The notes under the pieces are model-generated. The model was given only the letters and a program-made list of their open reading frames with translations. It did no database searches and was not told where the DNA came from. The translations under genes and the position numbers were made by a program. DNA of 62,891 bases from Naegleria lovaniensis (lineage: Eukaryota; Heterolobosea; Eutetramitea; Acrasida; Naegleriidae), in assembly GCF_003324165.1 (NCBI RefSeq), contig NW_025407891.1, positions 3,249-66,139 on the forward strand. Reading direction: 5' to 3'. Of the stretch, positions 21,336 to 31,089 are shown piece after piece (position 1 is the stretch's first letter; the number at the start of each line of letters is the position of its first letter).

Positions 21336-23924
21336 TTACTTTTTCTTAGCCTTGACTGGAGCAGGTTTTCCTCCTCGGCCAATATTAGACTTCTTAATTT
21401 CTTTCTCCTTTCTCTTTTGTGAGACTTGTTGCACACGCTCAATATTAGCAAATATTTCCTTCCAGAATGGATGATTTTCGTCATCAATTTTGTATACATC
21501 AAGCTCAGCATCACGAGGATTGACTCTGTTAGGATGCATGTGTGTGCGCTTACCAGGTCGAATTGGACTTGGCATTTCCACTCCTCCTTCAGAATCTACC
21601 TTCTTAACGTATGCTCCAAATCTGTGCATGAGTTCCATCTTGGATTTGAAATCTAGAGTGTCGTTTTGACCCAAAGCACGTGAGTAGTTGGTGAGTACAA
21701 GTCTAGCTACAGTGTCTGGAGCGGTATTGGACTCAATAATTTCATCAAAGTTTCTTTCAAGTGGAGCAAATTTGGCATATTTTCCAGTTTTACCTGCATG
21801 ATGATACAGACCACTGGAGAATGGAACGTCTCTGATATAAGCCAACGTTTCAAACTTTGGTTCATAAACAAATCTTTTCAATAGATACACTCTTTGTCTC
21901 ACTTTTTCAAAGAGGGTTGACACGTGGTTCTTCAATGGAAGGCCTTCGTAGTCTGCCATATACGCTTGAACAGCTCTAGATATTTCTTTTTTCCTTTCAA
22001 CTGGATTTTCCTCATCTCCATAATAATAAGCATCCTCATGGTCGAAATCTTCATTTGGTTGTTCAAGTTTAAATCGGTTATCAATGGCTATCCTATTCAA
22101 ACGCTTCTTTGACAGTAACTCTTCAATTCTTCCATTTAAACTTTGGAATGTGTCTTCTTGGTACATTTTATCTTTAGAAACAAAGGTATGTAAATTATCT
22201 CTGGTAATTCCATATTTAGTTTCCAACTTGCGTTCTCTCTCTTCAATGAAATTTCTCTCAGATTCTGGAAGATATGGAATAGCCGCTGATCCTCTTTTTC
22301 TTACGACTGTATCAAAACAGTCCTCTGCCATACGTTTGATGGTTTCAGGTTGCAACAAGACGCCAACAACACCTCCAATTTGTAAGGTGAAAAGTTTGCT
22401 ATTGAAGTAGTCCAACAGTTTTTCAGCGAGCATCGATGTTGAAATTTCTTGTTTGTATGGCTCCAACACTTGTGGAGTAAGTTGTCCTTCTTTGGACAAT
22501 CGTTCCAAATCTTTGGCAGCCTTTGTCTCAACAGCCTCCATGTTCACAAAATAATCAGGATCGAATAAACTATACAGAGTTGCTCTTGTTTCTGGCTTGT
22601 CAAAATTGTCCTCAAGTTCCTTTCTGGAAGTAGTTTCAAGAGACGAAGATTCAGCCAATAATGGGTAGATTTCTTGAAGTTCAGTAGCTCTCTCCTTGTC
22701 CTCCATGCTCTCCAAAATCTTTCTTGCAAGATTTTGATAATTTTTCATATAACTAAAAAGAAATTCGTACTGCTCATCTCTTACAAGGTTTTTAGCAAGC
22801 AGTTGTTTCATCATTGGAGTAAAGTTTGATCCGTGCTCAGCTCCCATTTCAGATAATGTAGGAATTAGGCCTCTTTTAGAAAGAAGAGCCTGTTGCTCTG
22901 CAAGTAACCGAGGGGTAGTACCAGTATACATTCTGTCAAGATACTCTGCATATTTTTCGTTCATCTCAATATCTACTTTGAGGATATCCTCTTCATCCTG
23001 GGTCTTTTTTCGCATTTGGAGCGATTTGTTCGACTCAGCTCCCTCTTCTGATTCCTCAGATTCAGATCCTCTTTTTCTTTCTCTCTTTTTAGCACCCTTC
23101 TTTTTTGTGCTTGCCGCTTTTTCACCTGCATTTGGTGTTTTCTTTCCTTCGAGTCTTCTTAAGTATTTCTTCTTTTCAATTTCTTCACTCAATGCGCTCT
23201 TGTCTACAAACGTTGATGGTTCAACTAAATCTTCTTCCATTACAATAGCATCATCATCAACAGGTGCAGTAGTACCACTCGATTCTTCACTATTCTTGTT
23301 AAGTTTCTTTTGAAGTTCCTTGAGTTTTTGAGCCTCTTTTAACAAGTTTTCTGCTTCCTCTTTTGAAATTGTTCGTTTAGCTTTGGGTGTGGCTGAAGTA
23401 CCAGTACTAGTAGATGGTGTGGTGCCAGTGGTTGGACTTGTTTGTTCGCCTTCTGTGGTTCTTGGTTTGTAGTAGGGTTTCTTGACGTATTGTGTACTTT
23501 GGGTGGTTTGTTGTGTTCGTTGGTATGGTTGTTTGGTACCTCCTTGTTGATTACTGAATTGTCTTCTCTCTCCTTGTTGTGAGTTACTATTGTTGAATCT
23601 TCGTTCACCACCTCCATATTGCTGTTGTTTGTTTTGTTGTCTATCATAGTTCTTCACAAAAGGTTTACGTTCCCCTTGTGGCTTTCTGTCAGAACTTGAT
23701 GGAGATGACGAAGACTGGCTTTCATCGGCACATTGAATAGAGCACGAAGAAAAATGTCTTGAAGTATTATGATGATTATTGAAAATTAAATTTGATGAAG
23801 TATGTGTTGCTACCATTCCAGAGGGTGTTGTTGTTGATGATGATGCAGAGAACAAGAATTTACTCATCACCAACTTGTTCGACCCTCGCGAGCAAGGATT
23901 GAGCAAGGTCGCATAGAGTCTCAT
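21336..23924 (-). CDS. Mitochondrially targeted protein of unknown function, charged and repeat-rich
   Basis: This 862-residue single-exon frame starts with a presequence-like region (MRLYATLLNPCSRGSNKLVMSKF). A Gln/Gly/Thr-rich low-complexity stretch (about 70-190) and a highly charged Lys/Glu region follow. The rest is globular and helical, ending in HPFWKEIFANIERVQQVSQ and a Lys-rich tail. I do not recognise the globular part. A basic low-complexity N-terminus, a presequence and a charged helical body would suit a lineage-specific mitoribosomal or RNA-associated protein, but that is speculation. The ATG at 23924 follows a run of A. Confidence 0.6.
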   Translation of the reverse strand: MRLYATLLNPCSRGSNKLVMSKFLFSASSSTTTPSGMVATHTSSNLIFNNHHNTSRHFSSCSIQCADESQSSSSPSSSDRKPQGERKPFVKNYDRQQNKQQQYGGGERRFNNSNSQQGERRQFSNQQGGTKQPYQRTQQTTQSTQYVKKPYYKPRTTEGEQTSPTTGTTPSTSTGTSATPKAKRTISKEEAENLLKEAQKLKELQKKLNKNSEESSGTTAPVDDDAIVMEEDLVEPSTFVDKSALSEEIEKKKYLRRLEGKKTPNAGEKAASTKKKGAKKRERKRGSESEESEEGAESNKSLQMRKKTQDEEDILKVDIEMNEKYAEYLDRMYTGTTPRLLAEQQALLSKRGLIPTLSEMGAEHGSNFTPMMKQLLAKNLVRDEQYEFLFSYMKNYQNLARKILESMEDKERATELQEIYPLLAESSSLETTSRKELEDNFDKPETRATLYSLFDPDYFVNMEAVETKAAKDLERLSKEGQLTPQVLEPYKQEISTSMLAEKLLDYFNSKLFTLQIGGVVGVLLQPETIKRMAEDCFDTVVRKRGSAAIPYLPESERNFIEERERKLETKYGITRDNLHTFVSKDKMYQEDTFQSLNGRIEELLSKKRLNRIAIDNRFKLEQPNEDFDHEDAYYYGDEENPVERKKEISRAVQAYMADYEGLPLKNHVSTLFEKVRQRVYLLKRFVYEPKFETLAYIRDVPFSSGLYHHAGKTGKYAKFAPLERNFDEIIESNTAPDTVARLVLTNYSRALGQNDTLDFKSKMELMHRFGAYVKKVDSEGGVEMPSPIRPGKRTHMHPNRVNPRDAELDVYKIDDENHPFWKEIFANIERVQQVSQKRKEKEIKKSNIGRGGKPAPVKAKKK

Positions 23925-24017
23925 TTTTTCAAAACAAAAAAATATTAATTTACAACAGCAATTATTATTAATATTATTATTATTGTTTATATTGAGTTGA
24001 TATTAATTATAATAATA

Positions 24018-25019
24018 TTACTTGTTGTTTCTTTTAAAAAGTGTCCATATATTCTTCAATACATTGTTTCTTTTGTCCTCTCCGATTGGTTCAATATTAT
24101 TCTCTTGTTCATCATCAAGAACGCATGGATGTGTTGGTTTTAATTTAATGAACCATCCACCTTGCACTGCTTCATCCTCAGTCTTTGCTCCCACGCTACA
24201 TATCCAACCACAGTAGCCTCCACCTTGGAGCTTGATGACCTTGTCATCATTGGTCAATTGGGAACTTCCATTACTCATGTATCCATTATGGTGGAAGGAA
24301 GCATCAAAACTGAATGGAGTTCCTGTCAAATCACACAATGCATTGGCATCGTCCATGTGAGGAGCTTCACATCCAAAACAAGATGCATAAGGTATTTGTG
24401 TTTGATTGACAGTATGATGGGAGCAATGCCCAACTGATTTTGCAAATCTAAAATCCCCCGTATGGACATTTAAGGTTGAGGGATCTACTCGAATCTTGTA
24501 CCATGTAGTATAGACATCTGTGTCGTTGGCAGACCATGGCTTTCTTGAAGGAATCTTGTACATGGAAATATTTCTATCAGGATGTGGCAAAGTCAGATAG
24601 AAATGATTGGGAGCACCTTGATAAAAAGTGAATGGGCCTAAGCCACAAACGTGAATTTCTTGTAAACGGTATGACACGCAAATTTCAAAGAAGCGTTTAC
24701 ATGTTAACATGAAATTTCTCCAAGAGTGATCATCATCCTCAATCATCATGAAAATTGACAATAATATTTCATCAGGTAATCTGTTGATGGATCCATACTT
24801 TTGAATGTACATCATGTAGTCAATCACGTCACTCATGGAGATTTGTTTTAATTCTGCTAATGAGATGGGTACCGCATTTGAATTGCCACAGGTACTGCTG
24901 CTCCCTACAATATAATCCTCACCTCTCTCCTCCATTTGTATTGCATGATTAATCACTTTTCGCGAAACAATATTATTGGAGAGCAATGCTTGTGCAAGCA
25001 GAGGTATGACTTGTTTCAT
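24018..25019 (-). CDS. F-box protein with GON-like C-terminal domain
   Basis: The 333-residue protein has an F-box at about residues 58-105 (LPDEILLSIFMMIEDDD then FMLTCKRFF). F-boxes bind SKP1 in SCF ubiquitin ligases. The C-terminal part has cysteines and the phrase ALCDLTGTPFSFDASFHHNG, similar to the GON domain best known from ADAMTS9/20, which would be the substrate-binding part here. The GON assignment is tentative. The ATG follows five A residues. It lies between a mitochondrial-type and a coiled-coil gene on the same strand, with spacers of about 80-95 bp. Confidence 0.6.
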   Translation of the reverse strand: MKQVIPLLAQALLSNNIVSRKVINHAIQMEERGEDYIVGSSSTCGNSNAVPISLAELKQISMSDVIDYMMYIQKYGSINRLPDEILLSIFMMIEDDDHSWRNFMLTCKRFFEICVSYRLQEIHVCGLGPFTFYQGAPNHFYLTLPHPDRNISMYKIPSRKPWSANDTDVYTTWYKIRVDPSTLNVHTGDFRFAKSVGHCSHHTVNQTQIPYASCFGCEAPHMDDANALCDLTGTPFSFDASFHHNGYMSNGSSQLTNDDKVIKLQGGGYCGWICSVGAKTEDEAVQGGWFIKLKPTHPCVLDDEQENNIEPIGEDKRNNVLKNIWTLFKRNNK

Positions 25020-25098
25020 TTTTATTGAGGAGGGTCAAATGGACAAAGTTCATCATGAAACTGTTCCAAATTGGGAACCATAAAGGATGACCTCTCAA

Positions 25099-27081
25099 CT
25101 ACTGGATTGAGTGTACGACTGGAGGACCAGTTGTGTCCAAGCTAGATGCCACATGTTGAACGACATGTTGGCATGCAGATATTCCTTCAGACAAGGACTT
25201 GCACGTGTTGAGGATGGTGTTCCACGTTTCATCGTTTTTCTTTGGTTGTGCTGCCATGACGGCTTTGGACTCCCTAGCTTTTTTGAAAAGCATCTTTTTC
25301 TTTTCATGAAGGTTTTTAAGTTGTGACAACTCCAAATCCTTTTCTTCCACAATTTTGGAGAGCCTGTCGTTTTCGCAATTCAATCTTGCAATTTCAGACG
25401 AGCTTTGACTGACGCTTTCGAATGCAGTTCGAAGATGTGACAAGTCATTCTCAAGCCTGCTGTTTTCACTTTTAAGTTTCTCAATGGTTTCTGCCGCAGT
25501 AAGTTTCATTTCATCAAGAGAATGTTGAAGCTCTTTTTGTTTGTTTGATTCTTCTTTTAACTTTCGTTCGTAATCCTTTTCGATCATGGACAACTTTTGT
25601 TCCAATACTCCATTACTTGACTCAATATCCTTTATGAGATCTAGACTGAATTTTTCTGATTCATTTGACCGTTTCAGCTCATGAATCATTCTTTCTATTT
25701 CTAAGGAATGTGTCGAGTTTTTCTCCTCAATTTCCTCCTTCAATCGTTTGACTTGTTCAAGTAAAATATTAATTTTCAGGTCACTCTTTTGAAGTAGATT
25801 TTCATATCTTTCCAACTCGGCATCGTATTCTTCCTCCAACTCTTCGCTTCGTTTTTGATATTTTGCATAACTCTCACTCAGTACTTGCAAATCATGACAA
25901 GTTTCTAAATATTTTCGTTTATAATAGGTGGCTTCATCTTCTTTGGAAGGAAAATTCGTTTTAGCATTACCTGGTGTTTGAAAATTGCTCTCACTTTCTC
26001 TGTTGTTTGAAGGAGTAGTCACCACCGTTTCTGTAATGTTCGAAATTGTCCCCGTTAAGGGACTTGTTGAGCGTCTTCTTCTTCTTCTGTTCCTTTTTGT
26101 TTCACCGATATTCATCAAGCTTTGTTCCTCATCTTCTTCGTCCTTTGATTCAGCATAGGCCAATCTTGCATTTGAACGGTTTAATTCATCCATCAGATCC
26201 TCTTTCGAGAGGTTGAACCCTTCCACTTGATCCTCTTCTGGTGGACTGTTAATGTCAATAATTTCATCTTCCTCGTCTGACTCGATATTCTCTTCCAACT
26301 CTTCTTCGTCATCATCTTCTTCGTCGTCACCAGAAAGATTTCCCGAGTAACTACTTGCTTTTAAGGTTGGACTGGTGCCTCGAAATCCATGTGAGGGAGG
26401 TGGAGATTTTGATTTTGAAGGAACCACTCGCTGTTGAGTCGAATGATCGATCAATATATTCAATTCCTCCTCATCATCGTTCAACATGTTCATACCACTC
26501 GCATCTTCATCTTCTGTTGAAACATCCGAAACAACTGGTTGATATCGAGGAGAAAGGTGGTGTGGCGTCAGATGATGTATGATGTTATTTACAAGTGCAC
26601 GGGAAGGAGATGCCAGTCGTTCCGAGCCATGATGCAATAAATTATCAATATTGAGGTGGATGTTAGGAGGATGATATTGAGCTCTAGGAGATAGTTGGAG
26701 TAATTTAGAGGGTGAGGCTGAAGCTGTAAGAGGAGAGGTGATAAGTGTGGGAATTAAGGGATTGAGAGGTTTTGGGGTCGTTGATGATAACGATGGCGTA
26801 TCTCTATGAATACCATTGTTGAGATCCTTGCTGCTCTCACTCGCTTGTGCAAGAGTTGATTCTTGAAGAGGAGTTGTTGCAACGTTGGATGAAGTCTCTT
26901 CCATGCTTATTTGTTGTTGAGGAGAGTTGTGATGATCTTCGGAAGAAGGAGGTGATGCAATATTGATGGAGTCCATGTCATCATGGAAATGATTCATTAT
27001 CACCTCCCCAGTTTCCGAAGATTCTTCATCACTGGAAGATAAATCTTGTTCATAATCCATGTTGTGGTTGTTCGTGATCAT
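25099..27081 (-). CDS. Acidic coiled-coil protein of unknown function
   Basis: The 660-residue protein has a disordered Ser/Asp/Glu/Pro-rich N-terminal half with long acidic runs and an Arg cluster (KRNRRRRRRSTS). A long coiled coil follows from about residue 385 to 610, with regular Leu/Glu/Lys heptads. No catalytic motif is visible. Such a layout is typical of scaffold, tether or cytoskeletal adaptor proteins; function cannot be assigned. Splice signals are not needed, as the frame is continuous. Confidence 0.65.
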   Translation of the reverse strand: MITNNHNMDYEQDLSSSDEESSETGEVIMNHFHDDMDSINIASPPSSEDHHNSPQQQISMEETSSNVATTPLQESTLAQASESSKDLNNGIHRDTPSLSSTTPKPLNPLIPTLITSPLTASASPSKLLQLSPRAQYHPPNIHLNIDNLLHHGSERLASPSRALVNNIIHHLTPHHLSPRYQPVVSDVSTEDEDASGMNMLNDDEEELNILIDHSTQQRVVPSKSKSPPPSHGFRGTSPTLKASSYSGNLSGDDEEDDDEEELEENIESDEEDEIIDINSPPEEDQVEGFNLSKEDLMDELNRSNARLAYAESKDEEDEEQSLMNIGETKRNRRRRRRSTSPLTGTISNITETVVTTPSNNRESESNFQTPGNAKTNFPSKEDEATYYKRKYLETCHDLQVLSESYAKYQKRSEELEEEYDAELERYENLLQKSDLKINILLEQVKRLKEEIEEKNSTHSLEIERMIHELKRSNESEKFSLDLIKDIESSNGVLEQKLSMIEKDYERKLKEESNKQKELQHSLDEMKLTAAETIEKLKSENSRLENDLSHLRTAFESVSQSSSEIARLNCENDRLSKIVEEKDLELSQLKNLHEKKKMLFKKARESKAVMAAQPKKNDETWNTILNTCKSLSEGISACQHVVQHVASSLDTTGPPVVHSIQ

Positions 27082-27389
27082 CCTGGGAGCTGCTAGTATT
27101 CTACCTGTTTGAAAATAACGATGATCTTGTGCTACTCGGATTGATACAATCTCATAAAGTTTGTTGTTTCAAACGATGGCTTTTTTATGATTTGAGGAAA
27201 TTCGTAAACGTTGGTTGATGGAGATACGATTCATCGCCTTTGAATCAAATCCAAACTGCAACAGCTGTTATGCTGTTGAACTTGTATGAGCTATGAGTTT
27301 GCATAAAAACACATTCTTAATACAATTATCAAAATTATTTAATGTTCTTATTTACATTGTTTTCTAGCGATTATGATAGAAACTTAGAA

Positions 27390-29219
27390 TTAGCAGAAAA
27401 AGTTAAGTTGTTCATCTTCTTCATTCACAAGAGGCATATCAAACATTTGAATGGAATCAATGATTTCAGCCATTTCCTGATGTTGCATGGACATGATATC
27501 TTCATCAGTAGATAAATGAACAAAGTTTTGTTGTACAGGATTCATCATTGGATGGTTTTGATAAACGTTAGAGGTATACTGTGGTTGCTGATGCATGTTT
27601 GAAGTGGCAAACTCCTCACAAAAGATTTCATCTAGCGTTCGTTTTAAGGCTCTGTTGTCACCTCCATAATTAGAATGAGAAGTGGATTGGGATGGAGCTT
27701 GATAATATTGAATTGGTTGGTATGAAGACTGTTGCGTTTGGAATGTGGATTGTCTTCCGTATTGCTTTTGGAAATCCATCTCAAGAATGTGATTCTTCAT
27801 CAAATTGCCAACATTACTGTTTCCAGTATTTGTTGTTGAGGTGTGATTGTTCCAAGATGTGTTGTCAATGGTATAGGTTGGTGGTGGATTATTCATCATG
27901 TTTGCCATCATGGATGCCAATGTATTGCTTGATTGTTGGTTTGAGGAAAGCGTTGTATTCGAGTAGCTAGTTTGTGGAAGTCTTTGTGAAGTATGGTTTG
28001 CAAATTCCATGCCAAGTGGAACTGTTCCTTGAGACAGAACGCTGTTTCGTGTAGTGTTGTTACTATTATTGATTGGTCTCTGTGCGTTGAAAGGATTGCA
28101 GTTGGTGGACGAGACATGTGGTTGGTGATATTGTTGTTGTTGTTGAGGTTGTTGGAATTGATGAAGAGAGGTTGTCTTGTGATACATGTTGTTGTTGTTG
28201 GCAGCCAAGGATGACGACGAGACTCCAACAAAAGTACTTGGTGCTCCTCCAACCGTCGAGATTTGCTTCTCTTCCTTAACACTTCCTTCTAGTTGAGTCT
28301 TTCTCAGTTTGGTCTTGTTAGCATCGTTTTGGATGGCGTTACTGCTGCTTCTCACTCTTCGCTTCTTGTTGGTTGGTGAGGATGGTTCTTGTGGAACAGG
28401 TCTTGAAGTTGGTTTGTTGTTGGCAGATGTGACGCTCGAGGTGTTTGTTGTTGCTGTGACAGTTGCAGAGGAGGCATCAAATGATTGAACACGGTCAATA
28501 ATTTGATCGATCAAGTCATTATCCATGGACTTTCTGAACATGTAGGCATTCTCAATACCGTACTTGTTGTTTCCTTTACCTAACGAATTTCTCTTGGCCT
28601 TAATCATGAGATAGTAATGCTCTTCTGTCTTGGCAGCATCATTATCAGTCACTACGAATGGTATCACAAAGAGTTTCACTGTTCCATTACAACCTTTACC
28701 ATGACTCTTCACTCTGAATGCCACCTTAGGTGGTTGATTTGAGTTCAAGGTTGTGGTTGTGGTTGCTACTGAACATGTCTTGGAATTATTTCGTGTACCA
28801 TTACACGATACAACTGAGACCTTATCATTCTTTTTAACTGAACTGAATGTTATTGGAAGAATCTTCTTGATCAAGTGACTTGCACAAACAACAGTGGAGG
28901 AAAGACCTTCTTCAGCCAAGTACACACTCACTGACTTTTCTGTTTGAATGTCAAGCGAAGTATGTTCTGTACTCTTTCCTAACAATGAAATCTCTACAGA
29001 GTTGTTGTTAATGTCTGTTCTCTTCTTGGTATAAAGTTGGAATGGTGACAAAATTTTAGTGAGCTGGATGGATGGAGTTTGAGAGTTGTTAGTGCTTGAA
29101 TCGTCAGAGTTATTGTTACTCGATGATCCATTGAGCATGTCTCTGAGGAAGAGTTCTTGTCTTTGAGTAGTCATGGTGGTGTTCATGGTAATTGTGGTTG
29201 GGTTATGGTTGTATTGCAT
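27390..29219 (-). CDS. Asn/Gln-rich nuclear protein, possible transcription factor
   Basis: This 609-residue frame has a structured segment between about residues 55 and 240, beta-strand rich, ending in KVAFRVKSHGKGCNGTVKLF and YYLMIKAKRNSLGKGN. A basic patch (NKKRRVRSS) that could be a nuclear signal follows, then a long Asn/Gln/Ser-rich tail with an acidic end (QMFDMPLVNEEDEQ). The layout, an Ig-like domain plus NLS plus Q/N-rich activation-like tail, suggests a transcription factor of the p53/Rel-like fold class, but I recognise no specific family. It has the second-longest upstream gene-free region in the window (about 1.9 kb), which would fit a regulated gene. Confidence 0.5.
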   Translation of the reverse strand: MQYNHNPTTITMNTTMTTQRQELFLRDMLNGSSSNNNSDDSSTNNSQTPSIQLTKILSPFQLYTKKRTDINNNSVEISLLGKSTEHTSLDIQTEKSVSVYLAEEGLSSTVVCASHLIKKILPITFSSVKKNDKVSVVSCNGTRNNSKTCSVATTTTTLNSNQPPKVAFRVKSHGKGCNGTVKLFVIPFVVTDNDAAKTEEHYYLMIKAKRNSLGKGNNKYGIENAYMFRKSMDNDLIDQIIDRVQSFDASSATVTATTNTSSVTSANNKPTSRPVPQEPSSPTNKKRRVRSSSNAIQNDANKTKLRKTQLEGSVKEEKQISTVGGAPSTFVGVSSSSLAANNNNMYHKTTSLHQFQQPQQQQQYHQPHVSSTNCNPFNAQRPINNSNNTTRNSVLSQGTVPLGMEFANHTSQRLPQTSYSNTTLSSNQQSSNTLASMMANMMNNPPPTYTIDNTSWNNHTSTTNTGNSNVGNLMKNHILEMDFQKQYGRQSTFQTQQSSYQPIQYYQAPSQSTSHSNYGGDNRALKRTLDEIFCEEFATSNMHQQPQYTSNVYQNHPMMNPVQQNFVHLSTDEDIMSMQHQEMAEIIDSIQMFDMPLVNEEDEQLNFFC

Positions 29220-31089
29220 AAAGATGGATGAGGGAGGTGATGAATGATTTGGTTGATCTTGTCAACAAGAGTTAATACAGGTTGGAGAATGATTACAGAG
29301 CTAGAGAGAATGTCTAGAGAGAGGTAATTGGAGATATCAATGCTCAACGACAAGTATCGCTATTTCTTTGAGAAAAAGTACAAAATGCAAAACAATGTCG
29401 TTGTAGAAATAAATGATGATTCGCCACAGATTTGTCACTCACTCTCAGTTATCAAGCTGTGTAATTGTTAATGGTGACTGATGAATGTAATATTTTGAGA
29501 GGTAATGAAGTGATCCACAAAGTGTTATTACTCTCAAAAGTGAGGGGTTATTGAAAAGGTTGTCTGACAGGGCGGGAACAAGCACAACGTAATTACGATA
29601 GTTGAGTGAATGAGTGGTTGCGCCTCTAGAGGATTGTGTTTTACAACTGACAATTGAAATATTATGTCAGTTAGAGCGGTTATCAGATAGAACCGTTAGA
29701 GAAGGATGATCAAAGTGATGCAAAGTGTTGTTACTAGTATTTTCGAACGTTCCGTAAAGACTGGACGAATGGCCTGGATGAATTCTTTACGCTGGTGATG
29801 ATGATGCTACAAGAGACGCGATTCAGAGAGTATGTACAATAAATAGAAATGATAAATATCTCTCTCGAAAAGTAAAAGTCTAGTTTGGCTAAATTACAAT
29901 AGTTGGATAATCAACCGATGATAATGAAATAGAGATAAAGAGAGCGGAATCAGTAAAATCTTCAGTGAGAGAATTATGTGCGGACAAGGAACTACCAAGT
30001 AAAAACAATGAAACAAAATGCTTTCGACAATGATGAGAACAATGCTATTACTAACGATGATAAATTGCACACAACCGCTGTTGTTGTTGTCTTCGTGTGT
30101 TAAACTCCTCAATCCAAACCTCGTCAAAGAATATTTTTTAAAATTTGATTGTGTGATAAAGACAAGAAGGCACAACTCTGGGTGAATCTTGCTCTTTTTT
30201 GCTGTGGTCCCACAAAGGCAGTTGAAACTGTTCTGGGAAGGGCTTGTCCCGTTAAAACGGAGTTTGTTTCTGAAAGAGTGGATGGCAAGATGTGTTGACG
30301 TGTTGACCACAAGATTGTCGTCTTTAGAGTTCAGTGTTTGTAACAAGGTTGTTGCCTATCAAGTTCAACGTGTTGAATTGTTGTTGTTTGTATTGATGTT
30401 TTTTTGAACTTGTGAAAGTGCTGCGCTTAAAACTTTACAGATTCAGCACAACGTTCGTGGTGTTGTCAAGTGCTGTTGTTTGAAGGCTGAGTGCAAAGAC
30501 AAACGACATGATGTGTCGTCAAAATTGGATAATTTCCTCACCTTAGATGAAGGATACTTTCATTCCTCTCAAGAAGTGTCAAAACAATGCTTGATGTGCT
30601 TGAGGTAAAAAGCAACGTCATTTCAAATTAGCGTCAAATTTTCACTTATTTCACACACATTGTAGAATGATGGCTATTTTGCAACCATTGTTGAGGGGTG
30701 AAGGGACAGGTGTTGACAGCGTGGATGTAACGCAACATCGAATCTCATATAAGAATAAATATCGAATGCATATATTATTGAGTTAACAGTTGAAATATTC
30801 GTATATATCAAGTGGAAATGTATTCATATGTTCCATTTAACATTGAATATCTCTCTGATAGGAATGGTTATTTTCAAGCACTTTTTAGACTCTAGGTTAA
30901 TTTTCATCCATTTTCGTTTAGATTAAGCCGTTCATCAATTATAAACATCAATTAACGATAAGTAGTCAACAGACGAGAACACTTGTTGTTGACTTGTCGC
31001 TCGCTTGATGACAATCATTGAGGAATTTGCACCAAATAGATACAATGTCATCCTGTCAAATTGATAGAGTGTTATAGAAAGCACCACAG
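29220..31089. other. Long gene-free region upstream of the Asn/Gln-rich protein
   Basis: This 1.87 kb lies between the 5' end of the Asn/Gln-rich gene and the 3' end of MCM2. The longest frame (29894-30346, minus) is hydrophobic and low in quality. I see no tRNA, rRNA or clear repeat. It probably contains the upstream promoter and any 5' UTR of the Asn/Gln-rich gene. Confidence 0.5.

Noticed and set aside
29894-30346. 150-codon minus-strand frame upstream of the Asn/Gln-rich gene
   Set aside because: Composition is hydrophobic and irregular, with no domain, no A-rich start context and no splice partner; it looks like chance in AT-rich DNA.
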